Shown: positions 8,605 through 16,622 of the stretch, one piece after another
How positions within the stretch are numbered: position 1 is the first letter of the stretch
How the letters are laid out: every line of letters starts with the position of its first letter
DNA from: Paracoccus methylovorus
GTDB lineage: Bacteria; Pseudomonadota; Alphaproteobacteria; Rhodobacterales; Rhodobacteraceae
NCBI RefSeq assembly: GCF_016919705.1
Contig: NZ_CP070371.1
Location: 525,501-589,500, forward strand
Length of the DNA: 64,000 nt
Direction of reading: 5' to 3'
The notes under the pieces: generated by a model
What the model saw: only the letters and a program-made list of their open reading frames with translations
Told to the model about the DNA's origin: nothing
Database searches by the model: none
Program-made: the position numbers and the translations under genes

Positions 8605-8703
8605 ATCCACTCTCAAGTTCCTTGGTCACGATCTTATCTTCGTGTCCACGAAACCGGCAGCAGCTCAAGTGGCCTAAACGAGCACCTGGAACGGCACGAA
8701 TCC

Positions 8704-9321
8704 GTGACAGGTCCAGTGCTATATGAATATGGCCATGTCTTTCCGAAAGGCATCGCTCACCTCAGGCGAATCGAAGCTGTCCTCACCGATCCTGCCAGCG
8801 ACTTGCCTGCCCTGGTGCGCGATGAGTGCCATGATCTGCTTGCGCAGATATCCGAGCAGACAGCCCGGATCGAAGCCAAGACAGCAAAGGCCCGCAGTCT
8901 TGCCGGGACGAATGATACGGCGCGGCGGCTGCAGACGATGCCCGGCGTGGGGCCGCAGACCGCGTTGGCCATCAGCGGCTTCGCTCCGCCCATGGACAGC
9001 TTCAAGCGGGGGCGCGATTTTGCGGCCTAGCTCGGCCTGGTGCCTCGCCAATACAGCTCTGGTGGGAAAGAACGCCTGGGGCGCATCTCGAAAGCCGGCC
9101 AGACCGACATCCGATATCTGCTGATCATCGGGGCCATGTCGCGCCTGACAGTGCTGGCCCGAAAGTCGATCCAGGAGAGGTCATGGCTGGCGCGCATGTT
9201 GCACCGCAAACCCCTCATGCTGGTCGCCATCGCATTGGCCAACAAAATGGCACGGGCCATTTGGGCAATGATGACAAAGAAGGAAGACTATCGAGATCCG
9301 GCGCTGGCTGTTTCTATATGA
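8704..9321 (+). pseudogene. IS110-family transposase, C-terminal part with internal stop
   Basis: The frame contains the C-terminal Transposase_20 signature: RLQTMPGVGPQTALAI, then LGLVPRQYSSGGKERLGRIS and DIRYLLIIGAMSRL, ending KKEDYRDPALAVSI. The N-terminal RuvC-like DEDD domain is absent. An in-frame TAG at 9028-9030 interrupts the FAA-LGLV junction. Both defects make it non-functional. It begins just beyond the end of the IS3 remnant. Confidence 0.8.
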
Positions 9322-9634
9322 GGGCTGAAAACCCCGTGTGAACTGGCGTCGGTGAAGGAGGTGTGAGAAGTCGATGACCTGAATGGACGCAATGATCGAA
9401 AAGATCTGGATCGGGAAAACCAGACGTCGTTCTCGAGCAGAAAAGCTCTTGCAGAAGATATGGACCCGATCCGCAGATCACCATCCCGGCCAGCGGCTTC
9501 TTGAACGGTCGCACTCAAAAAGGCCTGAGAGAAGAACGCATTCGATCACCAGCCAAATCAGGTTTAGAAGCTTCTTGCATCAAGGGCGGTAACCAGAGAA
9601 GGCCGTCCTCTGTGCGCCCGCGCACAGAACTGCC
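9322..9634. other. Gap without a convincing gene
   Basis: About 310 bases between the IS110 remnant and the next gene. Short open frames exist on both strands but none shows a ribosome-binding site with a recognisable product. It may include the non-coding flank of the IS110 element. Confidence 0.5.
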
Positions 9635-10768
9635 GTGCCCGTTGCGGCATATTCCGGAAAAATTTTGCAATCAGAGGGCGTGTTTCATGTCGATCAGACA
9701 TTCCGCACCATCTTTTGCCAAGGAGCCGCTGCCGCGATCCGCGGCGTGCTGCACCAGTTGACCATGGCTGCGCTGCATGTGCAGCTTCGTGCCCGGTTCC
9801 AGGCCGATCGGCCGCAGGTACTGGCCCGCCGGGCCGGGATCATGGCTCATGCGGCTGTCGACGGGCAGGCCAGCCTGCGTGCTATGTCGCATTACTGCCT
9901 TGAACAACTCATGCCCCGCGTGCGGTTGTTGATGATGCAGGTCGATGCCGCGGCCAGGCTTGCCACCTCGCCGACAGAGGCTGCGCCGAGCGCAGGACTC
10001 GCGGCACAGTTGAGCGACATTGCCGCCAATCTGGAGCGCGCGCGAGAGACGTCGCGCGGCCGGGCCCGCACTCCGCATAAAAGCGCCGGCATGATCCGGC
10101 TGAGCGAGCAGCGGCTTTGGGCTGCGCCGGCAACCGAACTGCAACGGCTGGAAGAGACCGACGGCCCGATGAGCCGCGCCAGCGCCCGGATCGAAGCGGC
10201 CGCCTTCGAGCTTGCCGCGGCGATCGAAGCGTTCCTGGAGCATGACGAGGGCATGCCGCTGGCGCAACGCCACGATCTGGCCCAGATCCTGGTCCGGCTG
10301 GAAAACCAGGCGGCCACGACCCCGCTGTCCCCCGACGAGATCGCCGGGCGGCTTGGTCCCGCCGCCGCCCGCCTGCCGGAACTGGTGGACCTGTGCGTCG
10401 ATCTGTCCCAAGCATACCAGCCGCTGCGCGAGGCCCGGCCGCAGATCGCCATGGTCCTGTCCATCGCGACCCAGACCGCCACCCAGTCCGGCGCGACCCG
10501 GCGGCTTGAACAGGCCATGCAGGACCTGGACCATCTGCTGGGCGGGCTGGTTTCCGACTATCGCGCCCTGGCGCGATCTGCCAAGCGCCCGCAAGGCAGG
10601 GCAGCCATGCGGCGGTTGATCGCCGCCGAGGCGTCGTTGTGGCATGAGGCGGCAAGGCTGCTGGCCGTTCCGCTGGCACTGGTCCCGGACGCCCCGGCGG
10701 CCTGTCCCGCGATACAGGCCGAAGCCCCTGCCGGCGACGAGCATCCGGCGATAGTGGCCTGCGCCTGA
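9635..10768 (+). CDS. Unknown helical protein upstream of the RiPP locus
   Basis: A 377-codon open frame with strong high-GC codon bias encodes an Ala/Leu/Arg-rich, almost entirely helical protein. I recognise no catalytic motif, signal peptide or transmembrane segment. The start is uncertain: GTG 9635 gives the longest form, ATG 9764 (MAALHVQLRARF) is a plausible shorter one, and the first 40 residues look less protein-like. It is convergent with the YcaO/TfuA operon and separated from it by a strong bidirectional hairpin, so a shared role is only suggested by proximity. Confidence 0.55.
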   Translation: MPVAAYSGKILQSEGVFHVDQTFRTIFCQGAAAAIRGVLHQLTMAALHVQLRARFQADRPQVLARRAGIMAHAAVDGQASLRAMSHYCLEQLMPRVRLLMMQVDAAARLATSPTEAAPSAGLAAQLSDIAANLERARETSRGRARTPHKSAGMIRLSEQRLWAAPATELQRLEETDGPMSRASARIEAAAFELAAAIEAFLEHDEGMPLAQRHDLAQILVRLENQAATTPLSPDEIAGRLGPAAARLPELVDLCVDLSQAYQPLREARPQIAMVLSIATQTATQSGATRRLEQAMQDLDHLLGGLVSDYRALARSAKRPQGRAAMRRLIAAEASLWHEAARLLAVPLALVPDAPAACPAIQAEAPAGDEHPAIVACA

Positions 10769-10843
10769 GGGGGCCATCGCCTCGGCCGCCGAGAATTTCA
10801 GAGCATTTGATCATTACCTTGTTTTAAGTCTCTCTCTGAAAGA

Positions 10844-10874
10844 AAGGGTCAGGATCGCGACGATCCTGACCCTT
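10844..10874. terminator. Perfect 14-bp hairpin, bidirectional terminator
   Basis: Arms 10844-10857 and 10861-10874 pair perfectly around a CGA loop. A T-rich run follows on each side (TTGTTTCC on plus; TTTCTTTC on minus). It sits between the convergent 377-aa gene and the precursor gene and can end transcription of both. Confidence 0.75.
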
Positions 10875-10924
10875 GTTTCCTTGGCTTGTCCAGCCTTGGG
10901 ACAGGGGCGGCGGGCGGAATGCGC

Positions 10925-11470
10925 CTAGTCCTTGTTGTCGCTGTTTACGCTCATGCCCCGCACGCTCATTCCGTGGACGCTCATGCCGCGGGCCTCCGGC
11001 GCGCCGGAAGGGTCCAGCAGCAATTGTTCGAACATGCCCGAGCGCATGTCCAGTCGGATCGAGTAATCGGCCTTGTCGTAGGACCAGACCATCAAGTCGT
11101 CGGGCTGGGGCAGGACGTGCCCCGCACCCGCCGCCTGGGGCGGTGATCCGGCCGGCGCACCCTGCGGCAGGTCCAGCCGCGATATGACCTGCCCGGCCTC
11201 CAGCCCCGGTCCGTGCACCAGAAACAGCGCCGGGCGCGGCAGGACGCGATACAGCCCCTCGAAGGCAAAGCCGTAGATGCGGGCGAAATTCGCATCCTCG
11301 GCCTGCAATTGCCGTTCAAGCTGGCCGGGCGTGCCGCCGCGGGGCTGGGGGAAGGGGCCGTGCCGGGGATCGCCGCGCTTGTCCTGTGCCGAGGGTGCGC
11401 GGATCTGCAAATCCTCGACCACACGGCCGAAGAGCAGCAGGTTCGAGGGGCTCAGCAAGGTCTCCGACAT
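10925..11470 (-). CDS. Candidate RiPP precursor with three C-terminal RGMSV-type repeats
   Basis: The protein (181 aa from ATG 11470, 186 aa from ATG 11485) has an ordinary-looking N-terminal domain (MSETLLSPSNLLLFGRVVED... IYGFAFEGLYRVLPRPALFLVHGPG... DDLMVWSYDKADYSIRLD). It ends in tandem pentapeptides RGMSV-HGMSV-RGMSV and then NSDNKD (codons 10946-10990). GGAG lies 6 bases before ATG 11470, whereas ATG 11485 has no clear site, so 11470 is preferred. The gene is last in the operon after ycaO and tfuA, 47 bases beyond tfuA. Location and repeated tail suggest a long-leader precursor modified by YcaO/TfuA; this is inference. The N-terminal domain matches no family I know. Confidence 0.7.
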   Translation of the reverse strand: MSETLLSPSNLLLFGRVVEDLQIRAPSAQDKRGDPRHGPFPQPRGGTPGQLERQLQAEDANFARIYGFAFEGLYRVLPRPALFLVHGPGLEAGQVISRLDLPQGAPAGSPPQAAGAGHVLPQPDDLMVWSYDKADYSIRLDMRSGMFEQLLLDPSGAPEARGMSVHGMSVRGMSVNSDNKD

Positions 11471-11517
11471 CGCAATCTCCGCCATGGGTGATTTTTCGGG
11501 TCCGGGAATCCGCAACC

Positions 11518-12873
11518 TCAGGTTAAGCCGCTGGGGGGCGGCTGTCGATGGCTTTGTCCGCCTGCGGCCCCTTTCGGCGCCGGTTGCCCGTCTTGCAGCC
11601 AAAGCGCATGGTCGCGGGCCAGCGCGGCGTGGAAATGCGCCAGATCGCGAAACCCCAAGCCGCCGGCGTATTGCTCCAGATCCTCGGGCAGGTCTCGGCC
11701 AAGGCGGGTGTGGAAATGCCAGGCCAGCAGCAGGGGCAGCGGCAGCGGCGGATCGGCAGTCCCGGCCTTGGCGGTGCGGTCGCGGAGCGCCTTGTAGCCG
11801 CCCTCCAGCCGAAGCTGGTCCAGGATCGCAGGCGCCAGCGCCGCATCGCGGTCCCGTGCCAGCGCCTCGAGCCCCGCCAGCCCTGCCATCAGCCGGTCGA
11901 AACCGGGGCGGTCCAAGCCGTTTTCCGCCGCCCAGCGGTCGATGTCCTGCCCGCGCAGCAGGCCGCGCGGCAGGCGAAACGCCAATGCGGCCTCGGCGAC
12001 ATGGTCTGGCTGCACTCCGCGCCGCTCGCGCGTGGCGGTCTCGGCGGCCAGTTGCCGCAGCAGGGCGTCGCGCCGCAGGCGCAGATAGGGCTCGCCCTGC
12101 AGGCGCAGCGCGTCGAGCATCAGCGCATCCCCTGCCTCGATCCCGTCGCCATGCGCGGCAAGCCAGGGGGCCGAGGCCCAGGCTTCGGTCCATTCGAAGG
12201 TGAATTCCGCCCGCGGGGGCGGCTCGTCCCTCGCGACATACGCCTGAAGAGCATGCAGCATCTCCAGCGCATCCGCGCGCTTCTGGTCGATGCGGCCGTC
12301 GGGCAGCCAGGCGGCAAGACGGTCGCGCATCGCTGCGGGCACCTGTTCCGTTGCCGCCAGGATGGCGGGCCAGTCGCGCTGCTGGTAGAACAGCGCCTTG
12401 GCCGTTGCCAGCAGATGCGCGGCCGCCGGCGCGTCAAGGATGCCCGCGGCCAGCGCGGCGGCGGCGGTGGCGCGGATATTGACCATCGGCTCGCTCAGGG
12501 CGGCATGGCCGGTCTCGGCCGGGCCGTGAAGCAGCGCCACCTCGTCGTCGTCGGTCAGCCGGCCCTCGTGGAAATCCCGGAAGATGCGGCCGACGCCCCG
12601 CATCCCGAAGGGTGCAAGCTCGGCGGCGCGCAGCGCGCCCATGCTGGAGGCGCCAAAGACGGCGATGCCTTGCGAGATCGCCCAGAGCACTTCCTTGTGC
12701 CACACCGCCGGCACGCCGTCGAAGCACCCGTCGATGAGGCCGATGGCCCGCGGCCGCTGGCGCGCGGCGCGATAGAGGTCGCCCTGCTGCACCGGCGGCA
12801 GGAACCGGAACTGCGCGAAGGCGGCGCGGTCCGCCTGCCGCAGCGAGGGGCCGGCGAAGACGATCACGCTCAT
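11518..12873 (-). CDS. TfuA-like core protein
   Basis: TfuA-like proteins partner YcaO enzymes; in thioamide RiPPs and methyl-CoM reductase maturation the pair installs backbone thioamides, with TfuA thought to supply sulfur. The 451-aa product has the TfuA core in its first 230 residues: VFAGPSL at 5-11, IGLIDGCFDGVPAVWHKE at 44-61 and VFGASSMGALRAAEL at 72-86. The C-terminal half is a helical extension of unknown role. ATG 12873 overlaps the ycaO stop (ATGA), so the two are translationally coupled. Confidence 0.88.
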   Translation of the reverse strand: MSVIVFAGPSLRQADRAAFAQFRFLPPVQQGDLYRAARQRPRAIGLIDGCFDGVPAVWHKEVLWAISQGIAVFGASSMGALRAAELAPFGMRGVGRIFRDFHEGRLTDDDEVALLHGPAETGHAALSEPMVNIRATAAAALAAGILDAPAAAHLLATAKALFYQQRDWPAILAATEQVPAAMRDRLAAWLPDGRIDQKRADALEMLHALQAYVARDEPPPRAEFTFEWTEAWASAPWLAAHGDGIEAGDALMLDALRLQGEPYLRLRRDALLRQLAAETATRERRGVQPDHVAEAALAFRLPRGLLRGQDIDRWAAENGLDRPGFDRLMAGLAGLEALARDRDAALAPAILDQLRLEGGYKALRDRTAKAGTADPPLPLPLLLAWHFHTRLGRDLPEDLEQYAGGLGFRDLAHFHAALARDHALWLQDGQPAPKGAAGGQSHRQPPPSGLT

Positions 12874-14039
12874 GGCGCCGCGGCCCGCGCGGCGGCAAAC
12901 GCCCTTGGCCCCGGCCGCCAGGCGGGGTGATCGCAAGGGGCCTCCAGCCCCGGGATCACCACCCGCACCACCGGCAGGTCCAGCCCCGGCTTGCGCAGGT
13001 CCACCGCGACCGCCTCGTCGATGCCGACCGCGCGCAGCCGGGCCAGCAACCAGTCCAGGTCCTCGGCGAAATCGTCCGAGACGAATTCGTCCAGCGCTGC
13101 GAAATTCACCATCGGCCGGTGGCTGGCGCGCAGGCCGGCGGCGGCGCGGGCTTTCTGGTCCAGCGCGTGCCGGCCGTATTCCTCGGGTTGCAGGTCGTCG
13201 CGTGCGCCCGAGATATAGGTGCAGCGCACCTGTGCGGCTTCGGTCAGCGCCCGCAGCAGCGCGATGGCGCGGGTGGGATGGGCGCCGGCGCCGATGCCGT
13301 GATGCGCCCCCCGGTCGCGCCGGTCCGAGATCAGGCAGAAGAAGGCGGGCACGCCGAGGTCGCTGGCGACCTGCCAGGCATGCACGTCGAAACCGGCGCC
13401 TTGCAGCCGGTCCAGCACCGCACAGCAGGCCGGGTCGGCGACGCTTTCCAGGTCCAGCCCCGTCTCGGCCCGGCGCTCGTGCGGGGATTGGTGCCACAGG
13501 GTGGTGGCGTCGCGCTCGATCAGTTCGCAGATCGCGTGGCAGGTCGCCTCGGCCATGGTGTTGCCCGAGGCCAGCCCGTTGCTGCTGCAGAGAAAGCAGC
13601 CGCTGCCGGGTGGCGGCGGCAGGGTATAGTTCGCGCGCACGCATTCGAAGGGCACCCAGCGTTCTTCGCCCGAGACGAGGTCGCGGCCCTGGATCCACAG
13701 CATTGGCAAGTCCCGATGGAAGCGGTCCGAGACCCTGGCCAGCCGGCCCAGGTCGATCATCCGGTGGGAATGGGCCAGCTCGTTCAGGCTGCCCAGTTTC
13801 AGCGGCGCCTCGATATGCTCGGCGTGATAAAGCTCGGCCGCTTCCATCAGGCCCGAGGCGGTGGCGGCGTCCATGTCCAGCCCCTTGCCCTGCGATACCG
13901 CCAACGAGCGGGCGTTCGGCCGGCAGACCATGACCACCGGCAGGCCGATTCGGTCCAGCCCGGTGACATTGGCGACGCGGGTGATGCCCATCCGCGCCAT
14001 CAGCGGCCGGACCCGCGCCACGGTTTCGGCCGGCGCCAC
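12870..14039 (-). CDS. YcaO-domain cyclodehydratase/thioamide synthetase
   Basis: YcaO enzymes use ATP to activate peptide backbone amides. This 389-aa protein starts VTGLDRIGLPVVMVCRPNAR near residue 26 and has the nucleotide-binding SQGKGLD (49-55) and the Glu-rich ATP/Mg site SSNGLASGNTMAEATCHA through CELIERD (152-177). LTEAAQVRCTYISGARDD follows in its second half. The start is uncertain: GTG 14039 is the first usual codon after the GNAT stop, yet family-like residues (GHKGHRTGCHRSV) lie just upstream in frame, so CTG 14090 may be used. The C-terminus lacks the PxPxP seen in azoline-forming YcaOs, as is common for TfuA partners. Confidence 0.9.
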   Translation of the reverse strand: MAPAETVARVRPLMARMGITRVANVTGLDRIGLPVVMVCRPNARSLAVSQGKGLDMDAATASGLMEAAELYHAEHIEAPLKLGSLNELAHSHRMIDLGRLARVSDRFHRDLPMLWIQGRDLVSGEERWVPFECVRANYTLPPPPGSGCFLCSSNGLASGNTMAEATCHAICELIERDATTLWHQSPHERRAETGLDLESVADPACCAVLDRLQGAGFDVHAWQVASDLGVPAFFCLISDRRDRGAHHGIGAGAHPTRAIALLRALTEAAQVRCTYISGARDDLQPEEYGRHALDQKARAAAGLRASHRPMVNFAALDEFVSDDFAEDLDWLLARLRAVGIDEAVAVDLRKPGLDLPVVRVVIPGLEAPCDHPAWRPGPRAFAAARAAAP

Positions 14040-14086
14040 GCTGCGGTGGCAGCCGGTGCGGTGGCCCTTATGGCCGGCCTCGCGGC

Positions 14087-14563
14087 TCAGCGGTCCAGCC
14101 CTTCCGGCACCCAGACCATGTCCAGGATCGGCGTGGCCTTGGGGTCGATCATGCGAAAGCCTAGGCGCAGGTAAAGGGCGATGGCCCGGTTGGTGCGCAC
14201 CACCGACAGCGAGACGGTCCTGCCTTCCCGCACCGCCCTGTCCTGCAAGTCGCGGATGATGCGCGAGCCGATGCCCCGGCCGCAATAATCCCCGAGGATC
14301 TGGAGCTGGGCGAGGTTGTAGTCGGCGTCCCGTTCCGTCACCTGCATCCAGCCGATGTCCCGGCCCTCCAGGGTGATGATGCGCGAATCCGCCGCCTTGA
14401 ACGACCGCCGGATCATCGCCCGGCGCATCGGCTCGTCCCAGGCGTCCAGTTGCAGCATCAGGGGCCGCATCGCGTCGATATGGATCGCCTCGGCAAAGGG
14501 AAATTCCTCGGGACGCGCCGGGCGCAGGCCGAATTGCGATATGGGGTGCCTGTCGGGTTTCAT
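14087..14563 (-). CDS. GNAT-family N-acetyltransferase
   Basis: The 158-aa product has a complete GNAT fold: N-terminal helices with FPFAEAIHIDAMRPL, a central strand RIITLEGRDIGWMQV, and LAQLQILGDYCGRGIGSRII with the acetyl-CoA loop (consensus Q/RxxGxG/A). The end is AIALYLRLGFRMID. It is the first gene of the minus-strand operon GNAT-ycaO-tfuA-precursor. GNAT enzymes occur in RiPP loci as N-terminal acetyltransferases, but the substrate here is unknown and self-resistance is equally possible. Confidence 0.85.
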   Translation of the reverse strand: MKPDRHPISQFGLRPARPEEFPFAEAIHIDAMRPLMLQLDAWDEPMRRAMIRRSFKAADSRIITLEGRDIGWMQVTERDADYNLAQLQILGDYCGRGIGSRIIRDLQDRAVREGRTVSLSVVRTNRAIALYLRLGFRMIDPKATPILDMVWVPEGLDR

Positions 14564-14665
14564 GCGGATAGTATAGTGCCGATCCGGGCGCTGTCACGGA
14601 TCCCCTTGCGGCAGGCCGGGCCGCCCCGATCCGGGCTTGACAGGCCGGTTGCCGGTGGATTTCTG

Positions 14666-16456
14666 ATGCCCGAAAGGAGCCTTGGACAAGCCATGATCGC
14701 ACAGCCCGGTCTGACCGGCCCCCGCCTTCAGGCGGTGCTTTATGCCGACATTCACGGCTATACCCGCCTGATCGAGCAGGACGAGGCCGGCACGATCCTG
14801 CGGTTGACGCGCTCGATCGCGCTGATCCGCAACCTAGTCGGGGATTATGGCGGCACCGTGGTCAACACGGCCGGGGACGGGCTGGTCGCGGTATTCCAGG
14901 ATGCGCCCCAGGCGCTGCATTTCGCGATCGAGATGCAGCGCGAACTGTCCCGCGAATCCGCCTGGGCCGAGGCGCGGGAGCCGATTGCCTGGCGCGTCGG
15001 CATCTCGCTGGGCGAGACGTTCGAGGGGCAGGAGGGGGTTTACGGCCACAGCGTCAACCTGGCCGCGCGGATCCAAGGCTTTGCCGATCCCGGCGGCATC
15101 TGCGTCACCGAGACCGTCTATCGCATCGTGCGCGACAACCCGGAACTGGTGCTGCGCTCGCTGGGGCGGCGGCGGCTGAAGAACATCTCGGCCCCGGTCG
15201 AGATCTATACCGCGGCGCCCGCCTCGCCCGCTGTGGCCGCTGCCGTCCCGCTGCGAGATGTGCCGCGCAGGGTCGATCCCGGCCTGCCCGACACGTCGCT
15301 GGCGATCCTGCCGATGGAGAATCTTTCGGCCGATCCCGGCGACCAGCACCTGTGCCATGGCATCGTCGCCGACCTGATCACCAACCTGTGCCGGTTCCGG
15401 CACCTGCTGGTGATCGCGCGGCATTCGTCGTTCCTGGCCGCCGCCCAGACCTCGTCGCTGCGCGAGATCGGGCGCCGGCTGGGCGTGCGCTACCTGATGA
15501 CCAGCAGCTTTCGCCGGGCCGGAAACCGGCTGCGCATCACCGTCGATCTGGTCGAGGCGGAATCGGAAAATACCACCTGGTCCGAGCGCTACGACGGCGT
15601 GATGCTGGATATCTTCGACTTTCAGGACGACGTGACCGCGATGACCGCCGCCCGGGTGGCGATCCAGCTTGACGCGAACGAACGGCGCCGGCTGGCCGAG
15701 CAGAGCCATCCCGCGCTTTACGCCTATGGGCTGGTGCTGCGCGGCCAGGACATGGGCCTGCGCTTCCTGCCCGATGCCAACCTGCATGCCCGCCGCCTGT
15801 TCGAAGAGGCCCGCGATCTCGATCCCGACTATGGCCGCAGCTATGCGGCGATGTCGCGGACCTTCAACGTCGAATGGCGCTACAACTGGACCAGCGATCC
15901 CGATGCGGCGCTGAACCAAGCGCTGGTCCTGGCCAAGCGGGCGGTGCAATGCGACGCCCTGGACACGCGCGGCTTTTCCGAGATGGGCCTGGCGCATCTC
16001 TACAAGAAGCAGCACGACGAGGCGCTGACCGCCTATGAGCATGCGCTGGCGCTGAATCCCAACGACGCGGATCTGCTGGCCTATACCGGCGACTGCCTCG
16101 CCTATGTCCGGCAGGGCGAGCGGGCGGTGCAGCTGCTGGAACGGGCGATGCGGCTCAATCCCTATTTCCCGGACGCCTATCTGTGGTTCCTGGGCGATGC
16201 CTATTTCCACCACGGCGATTACGGCAAGACCATCGAAACCCTTTCGCGGATGCGCGACCAGTCCGAGGCGCATAGGCTGCTGGCCGCCAGCCATGCGCTG
16301 CTGGGCCAGATGGACGAGGCCCGCCGCCATGCCGGCGCGGTGATGCGGGTGCATCCGAACTTCACCATCGCGCATTGGCGCAAGGTGCCCCCGCTGAAAC
16401 ATGCCGAGGACCTGGAGCTTTACGTCGAGGGCTTGCGAAAGGCCGGCCTGACCTGA
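14666..16456 (+). CDS. Class III adenylate cyclase with TolB-like and TPR domains
   Basis: The 596-aa protein has a class III nucleotide cyclase domain at about 20-180 with both metal-binding aspartates (YADIHGY, Asp28; NTAGDGLVAVF, Asp71) and the transition-state pair in VNLAAR (Asn131, Arg135). The domain therefore looks active. A TolB-like segment follows (LAILPMENLSADPGDQHLCHG, residues 213 on), then TPR-type helices from about 350 (EMGLAHLYKKQHDEALTAYE, ALNPNDADLLAYTGD). It is divergent from the RiPP operon and may sense or regulate it; this is inferred from position only. ATG 14693 is an alternative start. Confidence 0.88.
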   Translation: MPERSLGQAMIAQPGLTGPRLQAVLYADIHGYTRLIEQDEAGTILRLTRSIALIRNLVGDYGGTVVNTAGDGLVAVFQDAPQALHFAIEMQRELSRESAWAEAREPIAWRVGISLGETFEGQEGVYGHSVNLAARIQGFADPGGICVTETVYRIVRDNPELVLRSLGRRRLKNISAPVEIYTAAPASPAVAAAVPLRDVPRRVDPGLPDTSLAILPMENLSADPGDQHLCHGIVADLITNLCRFRHLLVIARHSSFLAAAQTSSLREIGRRLGVRYLMTSSFRRAGNRLRITVDLVEAESENTTWSERYDGVMLDIFDFQDDVTAMTAARVAIQLDANERRRLAEQSHPALYAYGLVLRGQDMGLRFLPDANLHARRLFEEARDLDPDYGRSYAAMSRTFNVEWRYNWTSDPDAALNQALVLAKRAVQCDALDTRGFSEMGLAHLYKKQHDEALTAYEHALALNPNDADLLAYTGDCLAYVRQGERAVQLLERAMRLNPYFPDAYLWFLGDAYFHHGDYGKTIETLSRMRDQSEAHRLLAASHALLGQMDEARRHAGAVMRVHPNFTIAHWRKVPPLKHAEDLELYVEGLRKAGLT

Positions 16457-16622
16457 CGGCGGGTGGCGGTAAGGTCACCCGCAGCGGCTATCGGGCCCGC
16501 CGCCTTGGTGGGCCGGGTCCGCGCCATCGTTTCCGGCCCGTCACTCTTTGGTCAAACTGGGTCGCTATGGAGGGGTCGGTCCCGTCTCTGGCCGGGGCCG
16601 CCCCATCAGCCAGGAGCGTCTC

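Larger units (their letters stand above)
7806..8667 (-). mobile_element. Truncated IS3-family element
   Basis: The element lies on the minus strand. Its left end is probably at 8667, where the sequence read on the minus strand begins TGAGCTGCTGCCGGTTTCG, a form seen at IS3-type ends. It contains orfA, then orfB overlapping by ATGA. The far end is lost: orfB is cut at about 7806 and abuts a MerR scrap, so no second inverted repeat is present. Confidence 0.65.

Noticed and set aside
8703..8716. GACAGGTCCAG near the IS110 remnant resembling the end of the IS3 copy at 49247
   Set aside because: Only 11 bases match and no adjoining IS3 sequence is present, so chance cannot be excluded.
11548..12930. 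Plus-strand open frame of about 460 codons opposite tfuA
   Set aside because: It is a shadow of the TfuA-like gene, whose motifs and coupling to ycaO are clear.
14858..16402. Minus-strand open frame opposite the cyclase gene
   Set aside because: The plus strand has intact cyclase, TolB and TPR motifs; the other strand has only His/Gly/Gln-rich low-complexity sequence.
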